DNA from: Myrica gale
Lineage: Eukaryota; Streptophyta; Magnoliopsida; Fagales; Myricaceae
Direction: 5' to 3'
Assembly: GCA_963930655.1 (NCBI GenBank)
Contig: OZ005611.1
Span: 3,479,501 to 3,543,500 of the forward strand
Length of the DNA: 64,000 nucleotides
Numbering within the stretch: position 1 is the first letter of the stretch; each line of letters starts with the position of its first letter. The position numbers and the translations under genes are program-made. Below are positions 50,597 to 61,699 of this stretch, in pieces. The notes beneath the pieces were generated by a model, which was not told the DNA's origin, did no database searches, and was given only the letters and a program-made list of their open reading frames with translations.

Positions 50597-53500
50597 ATGG
50601 ATCCGGAACCTGGCGTTTATCAAAACCAAGCTAAGGTCAGCTCGGATTATCCAAAAACATGCATTAATTTTTTTTTTCTTTGTGGTAGTTTTACTGAAAC
50701 CCCATTCGGTTTTTGTAATCGAGTTTGTTGGTTCTGTTGCAGAGTCTGCAGAGAGAGTCCTGGAAGACAGTGCTGACTCTGGCTTATCAGAGTCTTGGCG
50801 TAGTATATGGAGATTTGAGTACTTCACCTTTATACGTATATAAAAGCACATTCGCAGAGGATATCGAACACTCGGAAACCAATGAAGAAATTTATGGCGT
50901 TTTGTCCTTTGTGTTCTGGACCCTCACTTTGGTTCCTTTGCTCAAATACGTGTTTATTGTGCTCAAGGCCGACGATAATGGCGAAGGAGGCACGTTTGCA
51001 CTGTACTCGTTGCTGTGTCGACACGCCCGAGTCAGCTCACTGCCCAATTGCCAGGTGGCAGACGAGGAGATCTCGGATTACAAGAAGGGCAGCATTGGTT
51101 TAGCCCCGAATACTGGTTTTGGGTTGAGCTTGAAGTCTACATTGGAGAGGCACAGGGTGTTGCAAAGATTTCTGCTTGTTCTGGCTTTGATTGGTACTTG
51201 CATGGTGATTGGAGACGGTGTGCTCACGCCAGCTCTTTCTGGTAAATTATGAGGGCTTGTTCTTCTTGCTTTTGGTTTGGAGCTGGAAATTTCGGTGCTT
51301 GTGGCTAACTGGATTGGATTTGATTGGTGCAGTTTTCTCTGCGGTTTCTGGCCTCGAAGTTGTGATTTCACAGCAGCATCACAAATGTAAAATTCTCGCC
51401 TTGTCTCGATTTTTCACTTGATTATGAGTTGTGTTGACGTCCTTATCTGCATTTAGGATGGCAGCTTAGTCAATATTGCGTTCCCGCTGTTTCGTCCAAC
51501 TTTTCCAAGATCTAGTTTGATTTTAGGATTTTGAGGCTGACCTGTTGCGCATGTGAGTCAGAGTTTCCATTTTGCGAACATGTTACTGGTCTTATGATAA
51601 GCGGAATTATTTCACAGCAATCATCATCTTTTTCTCTCTTTTCAGTCTCCCGGGAATTACTTTTATTTATGCTCCTAATTATGCAATCCACCCGCCCTCT
51701 CATGGCTAAGTACTGTATTGTGGTCCCCGCGGCCTATTTTGTGAATTTATGCAGCAAAACTATGGTGCAGCATGGTAAACTGATTGGCATGATACAAAAG
51801 TACAGTTTTCTCTTCTCTACTCATCTCTTCTTTTCTTGGAAGAGGGGGAGGGGGGCGTAATATCTCTTAAACGGTGGGTCGTTGGTGTGATTCAAATGGT
51901 TTGCATTCTTTTAAAGCAATCTGGGCAAGTTGCAATACTGGAGAAATTTAATCCCAATTTTACGTTTAGGCCCCTCTTTTTTTAAGGTTAATTTTTGAGT
52001 CGATAGTGAGAAGGTAAGTTTCAAGCATAAGAAATTGTCTTCACAATCACCCCTGAGATAACTTAAGGGTGTTTCCAAGGAGTTTTAGGAAGACAGCAAC
52101 ATATATTATCCATGTTCAGCCTCACTCCTATACTCATCCTACTTATGTCACTGAAGCCTGTGATACAAGAGAAGTACACTGAAAATCCAAAAATCTTTGA
52201 GTTTACTTAAAAAATGGTATAATCGCTGTTAAATGTAGGGAAGAACAGGTGCCTAAGAGAATTTCATGCTTCTGAAATTACTCCTTGCAGGCTAAAAATT
52301 GTTGAGAGAAAGGATTCGGTTTTGTCTTGTTGACAGCCTCTTTTAGCTTTTATATCGTGTCTGCTTGGATCGGCACTTATGGCAGGTAGATCATCTTGAC
52401 ATTGGTTATTCGTGTGGTGTTAGGTGGAGCTTAAGTTGCCGTGAAATCTAGGAGTAGGGCCAGTAACCCTGTGCATAAAGCAGAGTTAATAAGAATCTAA
52501 GGGGACTGCATGGTGATACACCTTTGTTTTTTAATGTTTTTGATAGTACCCTACTGATTGCTGGTATGCCAACTTATTTGGAATTTCCTAATTTCTCTAT
52601 TTGTTTGAACACCATGACAATGGTTTGAGGCAGGCTAAAACAGGACTCCTCAAGACATTCTGCATTTGGTCTTAATATTGCAGCAACTATAATGTTCATT
52701 ACTTCTCGTTTAGGTGTAATAGAATCGTTGATATATATTTAGTAACGCAAAGCGGTACTTGAAACTATTTACTTTTTACCTTATTGGTGTACTTTTTCAT
52801 TGAAGCCTTAAGATATCGTTGATGCAGATACCTTGGATAACTAATAGTGGTCCCCTTTCTAATGTTGAAGTTTCTACTTAATTTTTTCGTTTGAAAACCA
52901 CAGATGGAACCCCTTTATTGGTGAATGGACCACCATTGTTTCTTTGTCAAGTCAACATTTCCAGAATAAATAATTCAGACACTTGTCTTACGATAAAAAT
53001 CAATAGGTTGTGCTTCATTACCGGTTTCTAACTTGCCCACATATTTTATTGAACCGCTTGCATCAGCAGTTAAATTTTGAAACTCTTTGTTTCTTTTACT
53101 CTAAAAGAAGTGCCACTCTCTTAGTCTTTCCTCGTGATGATTTTGTAATTTTGCAGATCTAGAAGTTCCTGTTACATGCATCATACTGATCGGCTTGTTT
53201 GCCCTTCAACATTATGGCACCCACAAGGTTGGGTTCTTGTTTGCTCCCATAGTTTTGCTGTGGCTTTTCTGCATTAGTGCCATTGGTATATATAATATAT
53301 TCCGGTGGAATCCTCATGTCTTTCAAGCACTTTCTCCATATTACATGTTTCAATTCTTGAGGAAAACTCAAAGAGGAGGTTGGATGTCCCTGGGTGGAAT
53401 TCTGTTGTGCATGACAGGTGAGCTGATAATTCATTTTGATTCCAGTGCCATTACAAGCAAACTTTTTTGCTGTTTTCCTAATACATATCCTCACATTTCC

Positions 53501-56500
53501 AGGTTCGGAGGCCATGTTCGCCGATCTTGGACACTTTTCACAATTGTCAATCAAGGTAGATCAGCTAACTATACAATTAATAGGTAATACCTAGGTTTCT
53601 TTACAAAATTAACTTGAAAAGAGTTATTACTTAAACAATTGGAAAGTTTGCATTATTATTGAGGTAGGACCTTGTACTGTAGTGTCAAACCCTTTTTCCA
53701 GCCTAATCTCATTATTTGGTAGGCACAGTTTTCAACTTTTGTTAGTCATCTCGTCCCGTAGACCCTTTTTTCAGAAATTTCAGGCTGAAATAAAGTCCTG
53801 GCCTATATGGTTCATAGGTGGGGTTCATATCCTTTCACTATGTATACCTCCCCCCCTAACACAAAAAAAAACCCCAAAATATGATGGTCTATAAACTCAG
53901 GGCATATTGGTAACCCATGTGTATCCTATACTACGTATGGACCTGTGATGACGCTATTCTTGATTCACTCTTTTTGTGTCATGAATCTTGCACTGTAGAA
54001 CGACTGTGGATATGTTTTGTAGATTTAGATGTCAGCAAGGTACCCGTTTAACCAATAATTTGCTTTACCAATCTTCATAACTGAGGTTAAAAATTGATTT
54101 TGAACCAAATAGGTCCCTTTGCTGGTTTTGGGTTCAGCTTTTGCAGTATTAGGAACTTGACCCAATCCAGACCCTTTCATTAGTACCTTAAAATATTTAT
54201 TTGATTGAGATATGTAGAAGAGCTATAGGTGATGATGTCTCTTCTTTTTCTGGTGGATTTAGTTTTACTGCTGTAGACCTTCATGTTAAAGATTCCATTA
54301 AACATTTCCTTGCTGAAAGGAGCATGACAAAGTTTTGGTTAGATGGTCGTGATTCCTTTAAACCGCGAGCTAATAGTGTGATAGGGATTGTGATGGTTGC
54401 TGGTTTTTACTAGTCTGACTTCCAGCCATCCTGCCCTTTTCTTTGTGTTGTTTTTGGTTCTGATTCACGAGCGTAAGCATTCATGTTGATGAATTGTTAC
54501 TGGAATGCTGTCAGATTCAACCATAACAGCCTTGAATACCTTTTTGCCTCCCTTAATAAGTTTATTTTGCAATATGGTGGTTAAATTCAACCATTCAAGG
54601 AGAATGCAGTTTGATCTTCTACCAAGAAAGTATTCATGTTTACAAATTCGAGGACATATAAATATCTCAAATGACATAAGAGTATACCTTATGTTTACAG
54701 TATAGTGTGGTCCTCAAGTGTCATATCTAATTAATGTTTTTAGCTGAATACATTGCCCTCTTGGTTCTGCCTGGGACTAGTGGTAGAATTTGGGGCTTTG
54801 AGAAAAGATAAAGGGTGTGAGCTTCAATTTGACAGATGAGTAAGGTCTCCTTTCTTGTATTCGGGCTACTAATAGATGTTCACACTTCTGCAGATTGCTT
54901 TCACATCCGTGGTTTATCCGGCTTTGATATTTGCATATATGGGCCAGGCTGCCTATCTATCTCAGCATCATTTTAGCGAGAAGGATTATCGGATTGGATT
55001 TTATGTGTCTGTACCTGGTATGTACCTTGAATTGTTCTCCATGAAGGTGATATAGTTTGGATTACAGGCAAGTACTCAGCTAATCAGAAATGTTTCATGC
55101 GTATTGCAGAGAACTTAAGATGGCCTGTTCTGGTAATAGCCATACTTGCTGCTGTTGTGGGAAGCCAGGCCATCATTACTGGAACTTTCTCTATCATTAA
55201 ACAATGCTCTGCTCTGGGTTGCTTCCCAAAAGTGAAAATAGTCCACACATCATCCAAAGTCCATGGTCAAATCTATATCCCTGAGATAAACTGGATCTTG
55301 ATGCTGTTGTGCTTGGCTGTTACTATTGGTTTTAGAGACACAAAGCGCATGGGTAATGCATCAGGTATGAGAACAATAGTAAGTTGTTGGACCCACGTAG
55401 ATGCTTTTCCAGTAAAAGTGTCCCAATGATTAGCTTCTATGAAAATGAATTTCACCATGCCAGGATTTAGAATGAAGAATCCTACGTTTTTCATTGATAC
55501 TTTTCAAGAATTACAATCCAATAGTAGCATTTACCTCTCAGTCGAAGGACCAACTGTGCTTTGTTTGGAGAGGAGTTGGGTCCCGCCTGTTTTTTTTCTC
55601 TCTTCGGCTCTAATCTTTGAACTGATGCTTTGTGTGAAACAGGTTTAGCCGTTATTACTGTCATGTTGGTGACAACGTGCTTAATGTCTCTAATTATCGT
55701 CCTATGCTGGCATCAGAGTGTCTTCCTTGCAATTTGCTTCGTCTTCTTTTTTGGTACAATTGAGACTCTCTACTTCTCAGCTTCTCTCATCAAGTTTACT
55801 GAAGGAGCCTGGGTACCTGTTGCCCTCTCAGTTGTCTTCATGATTGTCATGCATATTTGGCACTATGGCACGCTCAAGAAGTATGAGTTTGACGTGCAAA
55901 ACAAGGTTTCCATTAACTGGCTACTCAGCCTGGGTCCCAGCCTAGGCATTGTTCGAGTCCGTGGCATCGGCCTCATACATACTGAGCTTGTCTCTGGAAT
56001 CCCAGCAATCTTTTCCCACTTTGTCACCAACCTCCCTGCCTTCCACCAGGTCCTCGTTTTTCTCTGCATCAAACGTGTCCCAGTTCCATATGTTAGACCC
56101 GAGGAACGGTTTCTAGTTGGCCGCATTGGCCCCAAAGAATACCGTCTCTACAGGTGCATTGTGCGATATGGATATCGTGATATTCATAAGGATGACATAG
56201 AGTTTGAGAAGGATCTCATATGTAGCATAGCAGAGTTCATACGCTTTGGGAACGTTGGGTGCAATGGAACAATTGAAGATTTAGTAAAGGACGAAGACAA
56301 AATGACAGTGGTCGGGACATGTTCTACCAATGCAGATGGAATTCGAATGAACGAGGAGGATGTGAGCAATGTGGAGTCAGTAGGCACATCAGAACTTAGA
56401 GAGATAAAGTCACCGCCAGTGATTAAACGAAGAAAAAAGGTAAGGTTTATTGTGCCGCAGAGTCCAAAGATAGACACAAGTGCAAGGGAAGAGCTGGAGG

Positions 56501-56703
56501 AGCTGATGGAAGCTAGGGAAGCTGGGATAGCTTACATATTTGGCACCTCATACATGAAAGCAAAACAAGGATCTAGCATGATGAAGAAGCTTGTAATTAA
56601 CTATGGGTATGAATTTCTCCGGAGGAACAGCAGGGCAATCTCCTATGCATTCAGTCTACCACATGCATCCACTTTGGAGGTGGGGATGGTCTACCATGTT
56701 TGA
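50597..56703 (+). CDS. KUP6: Potassium transporter, KUP/HAK/KT family, KUP6-type
   Basis: Membrane K+ transporter of the KUP2/6/8 clade; in Arabidopsis these act in K+ efflux, osmotic adjustment and growth control. Eight exons: 50597-50635, 50743-51241, 51333-51386, 53157-53417, 53503-53555, 54894-55017, 55110-55364, 55643-56703. They join to 781 residues; Arabidopsis KUP6 has 782. Key segments: [20 protein letters not shown] at 26-45, [34 protein letters not shown], about 12 membrane helices, and a C-terminal tail with [12 protein letters not shown] ending [13 protein letters not shown]. Exon 2 has two in-frame acceptors nine bases apart (50743 or 50752). Introns 3 (1.77 kb) and 5 (1.34 kb) are the longest. 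The clade is clear; KUP6 is favoured over KUP8 by the VVGTCST segment. Confidence 0.95.
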
Positions 56704-56852
56704 TTTTTGCTTACTCGTTAGTTACATGTACATCTTGTAACTTTATGCAATAGTGAAAGACTGCCACTGTTGGATGGTGGATGGAAGAGCTCATACACAG
56801 TTCAGTCGTTTTCATGGTGCAGGTCTTTGCTCACCCCCAACTTCTTCAATTT

Positions 56853-57850
56853 ATTTTATTTTTCTAGGCAACAAGACAATATATTAAAAACCGAGAACAG
56901 TACAGCCAGTACAAAACACAAAACCGACTTGAAGGCTAGCAGAAAATCTAAACGGGCCCTACAAGAAACCGGAACCAAAGGTCCGGTAGCCAAATCGGAC
57001 AACACAGTCGGTGCCATAACAACAACCAAGGCCAACAAAGGCTAACACAAACAACCAACAGAAACAACCAATACAAACAGGCCACAAAGGCCAACACACA
57101 AGACAGACAAATCAGTCACAAAGACCGAAACCCAACACAACCACCGCCCAAAGCGATGGCGGCTTTCTCTAGAGGAATGGCGAGTTGAGAGACGAACTGA
57201 CTCCAACAAGAGAGACTTCATGCAAAGACGAGTTGTACCATGAGGAAGAGGAGAGAGAGCTCCAAACTGCACAAAAGGGCGGTATCCAAAGGGGCCAGAA
57301 ACCAAAACCACCGAACACAAAGGCAGCACACGCGCTCACGGCCGCGCGTGGCCCACACGCGTCGGCAAGGAGAGGCCGGACAGGGACGGCAAGGACACCA
57401 GGGGGAGCTAAGCACGGCGGGGCAGGACAAGTCCTCCGAAAAACGGTCAAAATCGCCGGGAGAGAAGCACAAGAAGACGAGCGCGTGAGATCCACACGCC
57501 GTCCGGATGCGTCGTCTCGAGGCCGGATCTGGTCGCCGGAAGGAGAATAACGCCACCAAGAAAACCGTGCACACAAAAATCCACCGGAAGAGCCGGGATC
57601 TAACACCCAACAGAGAGCCAAAAGCAAAACCGGAGAAGAGGGAAGGAAGGAGGGGGAGGAGCCGGAGCTCCTCCCCCAGCCACAGCAACAGAGAGGGAGG
57701 GGGTGTAGTCAGAAGAGGGGAGGAGATTCTAGAGAGAAGGAGGAGTCTCTCTCTCTAGACTATATGTTTCTGTCTTCACGCTGATCATTATTTATTTTTC
57801 ATTTTGGCAAAGTATGTTTTGGGGAGGAAGGAGTATGTTCTGGCAATCTC
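56853..57850 (-). mobile_element. GC-rich retroposon (about 1 kb) with 16-bp target duplication
   Basis: The direct repeat ccaacttcttcaattt occurs at 56837-56852 and 57850-57865, in the 3' flank of KUP6. On the minus strand the insert runs from a 5' part with AGTCTAGAGAGAGAGAC (near 57760) through a long GC-rich body to an A-rich tail beside the left repeat (TAGAAAAATAAAAT). There are long frames on both strands (57042-57688) but their residues are low-complexity Pro/Arg/Ser and no transposon domain appears. It may be a LINE with its coding part lost. The bases between 57760 and 57850 are AT-rich and may belong to it or to the original flank, so the right edge is less certain. Confidence 0.6.
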
Positions 57851-57865
57851 CAACTTCTTCAATTT

Positions 57866-59339
57866 CTTGTTTGTGAAAGGTGAACCCGTTGAACCCTATT
57901 CTTTTGTTTTTTTTTCTTTTCTTACGAGGAGAAATTCAGCCTGGCAAGCCCAACCGAAGTGGAACCTACCTAACAGGCTGTAAACTTCGGGCTGGTGCCC
58001 GTTTGAACCCTATTGAAGATGTAAAACATTGAAATGGCCCATAGTTTCTAAAACTGACTACATTTCCTCCATTTTTTTTTGGCAGAACCGAAGACATTAA
58101 GGTGGATACATTTCCCACCAACTCACTCTCACTCCCACCAATAATGACCAACCCTTTGTTAAAGGACCTTCAAACCATTAATTCTTCCAAGTATATCTGA
58201 AAAAAATGCGGTGGCTACATGATAAGGGTACGTGCATAGAAGGAAATAGATATCAGATGTATGTATATAACGAGGGTCAAATCCCAATGGCAGAGGATGA
58301 GATCGAGGGTAGCGTGGAGTGGTATTGTGGCAAAGTGTATATCCTTTTTACTTTTCTTTCCCCTCAAGTCAGAACTCAACATACTCATCCAAACATTCTC
58401 AACTCGTGCTCGTCATTTCGTATCATTACAAACTATTTTGCATACATGAGCTCTATGAAAACGTATTTTTTGACCTAAATATTTTGTCGGTGAACTTTCT
58501 GAGTTCCTCTTTACTTTTTTTTTCATTTCTTTTCTTTTTTTACTCCTTTGACTTACCCTGACTTAAAATAGTTCTCGTGATAATTATTTTTTAAAAAAAA
58601 ATAGGAAAACTTGAATAATATTTCTCTACGATCCCGCTTAACATGTTAGCACCTTAAGAATTAACACATTATAATTCTATTTGGATTTTCAATTTTTTTA
58701 GATATGAATACTTGGCATCATCTGGATCTTCACACTATGCACTCTTCATTAAAATTTTACTTTCCAGTCTCTAGAATTACAATTTTATTCTATAAAATGG
58801 GATGAGCAAGAGGATAGCAGACAAGACAAGATTTTTCTTTCACTCCAGAGCTACTATTCGATGAGCTAAGCCAGAGAAAGGGAGATCTGTTTCATAAAGA
58901 GATTAACTAATTGCCTTATCCACCTTATGACAATCAGCCTCGTTCCTATCGTCTAGGAGCTCTAGGATTTGACAAAGCATATCTATTTCATAAAGAGATT
59001 AACCGATTTCCATAGCCACCTTATAACACAGCCTCATCCCTATCGTCTCGGAAGTTAGGATTCTTTCTTTTCGTCTTCTGTGCTTTCTTTTTTCTTCAAT
59101 GAAACAAAAAATAATTTTCTAAGTATTAGAGTACTGCGACAGTGGACTGTGAAGAAGGAAGTAGCTTACTACGAGGTGGGTAGGAAATAAGAATAAGTTA
59201 AATATCATATAGTCATAAAAATAATAGATTGAGGTGGAAAGTATCAAAGTATTAGAGGGTGTTTTTACGTGAATTGATATTGACTTTTTCCGATCGGACA
59301 AATTCTCATTTTGTTAAATGCTTTTAGAATCTAAAAAAC
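57866..59339. other. Intergenic stretch, no gene seen
   Basis: AT-rich with poly-T tracts. Two similar short blocks (about 58886-58960 and 58970-59060: ataaagagattaac followed by cagcctc.tccctatcgtct) form a diverged direct repeat of about 95 bases. No coding evidence. Confidence 0.5.
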
Positions 59340-59342
59340 TTA

Positions 59343-59541
59343 GGTTGTGTTTGAGTGTTAAAATTTTGAAGAGGTTAAAATTTTAGGGTATTGAATTTGA
59401 TAAAAAAGTGAAGAGATAGATGATTTTTAATATTTATTATAGTAAAAAATAATGATGTGATGAGAAGAGAGATATTATATTGTGATTTTTTATTGTGTTA
59501 AAATTTTACGAAGGATAAAACTTTTGTTAACAAACGTAGCC
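59343..59541. mobile_element. Tourist-like MITE, copy 5 (199 bp)
   Basis: Flanked by tta at 59340-59342 and 59542-59544, with ends ggttgtgtttg and caaacgtagcc. It is in the opposite orientation to the copies at 9563, 28382 and 34545, judged by the gatgatttttaatatttatt block. Confidence 0.78.
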
Positions 59542-59544
59542 TTA

Positions 59545-60408
59545 GTTGAATAAGATAAGTCTCAGATTTTTCACTTTAAGTCGAGTTCGATACTCATTTA
59601 AAAATATAATTTTAGTTATATAACTAAAGATATTTCAATATGTTGTCTTTTAAACCCATAAATTAACGTGTTTTAGATTTTTTATGTTTTTAATGATTTT
59701 TATTCATGTGATTTATTGGTGTGTATAAATCCTTAATATTCACAAAAATTTCAAGAGAACTTTTTAGTAAAACTCTAATATAAAGTTCAGTTCAACCTAT
59801 AGTAAGGTCTCAGTGCAGGATTTAATCATCTCTTATTTCTTTTTCTTCTCTCACTCTAAGTGAGATTCAGGGTATCACAATCTCCCCTATTAAATCAAGA
59901 TGTCAAAGCTCACCAAGCCCACATTGATGATTACTAAGACTGCTCTGATATTATTTGTAACGATCCAAAAAAATCACTAGATGCATCTGCGTTTTGATTT
60001 TAAAATTATTTGAATCATTATAAAGTCCAATTTAACATAATAATATCTCAATGTAAGATTGACCATCTCTCATTCTTTTATCTTTCTCCACTCCAAGTGA
60101 GATTCAAGCTATCACAACCTTGTAAAAGTTAAAATTTTCATTTGACAACTCATCATGATGTTTAAACTCTCAATTTGTAACGACTCAAGGAAAACAATAA
60201 TCACATTTGCACTTTGACTTTAAAAAGACTAATCAAATTGTTTTTAAAACTTTTTAGATCACTATAAAGTTCAGTTCAATATAATAAGATCTGAATGTAT
60301 GATTTGATCATCTTTCGTTCTTTTTTTTCTCTCGCTCTACATGAGATTCGAGATATCATTTAAAAAGTTCAAATTTTCATTTGGCAACTTGAGTCAAGAT
60401 CACGATGT
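59545..60408. other. AT-rich intergenic stretch with a diverged repeat
   Basis: Three related blocks of about 230-250 bases near 59780, 60020 and 60260 share cactataaagttcagttcaa-like, ctcaatgtaagattgatcatct-like and gagattcgagatatca-like strings, so this is an old tandem or dispersed repeat. No gene. Confidence 0.5.
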
Positions 60409-60818
60409 TTAGGGTGTGTTTGAGAGTTGTTTTTAAGTGAGTTTTTCATGTTTTAAATCTCGGAAATACCCTTTCAAAGCCAAACAAATAATTTTGGCCC
60501 CTATGGAGAGATATGGCCTATGAAATTTTTTGCCCGGCCCAACCACTTCATCATTTCTATTAATAGAAATTCCCATTTCATCCGGCCCTACCGCTTCATC
60601 GTTTCCAACCTAACTTCTTCGCAGACTCTTTCCCCCAATTTCTACCACTGCTTCATTTTCAACCCAAATGTTCCGGCCCTACCACCGCATTTCTTCCGGC
60701 CCTTCTCCTTCCTCTCCCCAGTCAGTGAGCCCGAAACTCTCCTGCCTCCTCCACGGTGAATGAACCCTCAATTGCTCCTGCCTCCTGCACCGTCACCTAA
60801 TTTCTGATTTTTCGGAGG

Positions 60819-61004
60819 CCGTGTGGGAAATGGGAAACAGAGGAGGAGGCTGCGAGGGCTTACGATAAGGCCGCCATTGAGTTCCGGGGGGCCAGAGCCA
60901 AAGTCAACTTCCCATTGTCAGACTATTCGGAAACAGAGCAAAGCGCAGAGCATGAAGGTCACGAGTCTAAGCCCAATGTAGTGGCCGAGTCGAAAAGCAC
61001 ATAG
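60819..61004 (+). pseudogene. Captured AP2/ERF transcription factor fragment
   Basis: In one frame the plus strand reads [20 protein letters not shown] then [14 protein letters not shown], the C-terminal half of an AP2/ERF DNA-binding domain. An acidic tail follows, and the frame ends at a TAG at 61002. The first half of the domain (the beta-sheet that contacts DNA) is missing and replaced by unrelated sequence. The fragment lies wholly inside the TIR element at 60412-61696. The frame upstream has no ATG linked to it that would make a recognisable protein. Confidence 0.85.
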
Positions 61005-61007
61005 AAG

Positions 61008-61065
61008 ATCATTCATTTGTCGCGCACGGCCCGAGCGCAAGCCGGGCGCGCGACAAATGAATGAT
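61008..61065. repeat. Perfect 18-bp inverted repeat (hairpin)
   Basis: The arm atcattcatttgtcgcgc (61008-61025) is exactly reversed at 61048-61065, around a 22-base GC-rich loop. The core gcgcgacaaatga recurs near 61307-61319, after the AT-rich tandem repeat, so it may be the end of a smaller nested element. Confidence 0.85.
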
Positions 61066-61111
61066 ATAAATCATTGAATGATGTAAATCATTCAAGGCCA
61101 AGTGGCCTTGA

Positions 61112-61305
61112 ATGATTTATATTAAATTAAATAATATATTTTTTTATTATTTATAATAGATTTTTTTATTTATAATGATTTATATTAAATTAAATATTAT
61201 TATTTTTAGTTATAATAGATTTTTTATTTATAATGATTTATATTAAATTAAATAATATTATTTTTTATTTATAATGATTTATATTAAATTAAATAATATC
61301 ATTTA
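61112..61305. repeat. AT-rich tandem repeat inside the TIR element
   Basis: The block aatgatttatattaaattaa recurs at about 61113, 61168, 61231 and 61269, with spacings of roughly 40-65 bases filled by attatttttta-type sequence. It is flanked on both sides by gcgcgacaaatga motifs. Confidence 0.8.
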
Positions 61306-61699
61306 TGCGCGACAAATGAAAACAGATTAGGGTACGTATAATAGCTGAAATGTGTTTATATGTATGTATGATATATAGGTGGCAAAGGAAAAAACATTAA
61401 CGATATATATATTTTTATATTATATAATAATACTTTTTTATTGTATTGATAAATTAACAATTAAACATAGATTAACCTTACGGGCCAAGTGTTAACAGTT
61501 TTCATTTGAATTTTTTCAGACTTTTCAAACTACGGTATTCACAAACTCCAACAATAAAAAACAATTCTCAAAATCACTTCCCAAAGTAATTTCAACCCTA
61601 TACATCTACTTGCACCAATTCCGATAAAAATCAATCTCAAACATGTTTTGAAATAAAAATAAAAAAGTAACTTAAAAACAACTCTCAAACACAGCCTTA

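Larger units (their letters stand above)
60412..61696. mobile_element. Harbinger-like TIR element (1285 bp) carrying host gene sequence
   Basis: The left end GGGTGTGTTTGAGAGTTGTT and the right end, read inward, GGCTGTGTTTGAGAGTTGTT match over about 27 bases with one mismatch. Both sides are flanked by tta (60409-60411, 61697-61699). The first 11 bases match the ends of the short Tourist-like MITEs in this window. No transposase is encoded. The interior has a GC-richer part with an AP2/ERF gene fragment, a near-perfect hairpin and an AT-rich tandem repeat. This is the structure of a Pack-type gene-capturing transposon. Confidence 0.78.

Noticed and set aside
54201..54413. 70-codon frame inside KUP6 intron 5
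   Set aside because: Intronic, no recognised domain, and the flanking exons splice cleanly around it.
57042..57688. Overlapping long frames on both strands in the GC-rich insert
   Set aside because: High GC removes stop codons; the residues are low-complexity and match no family.
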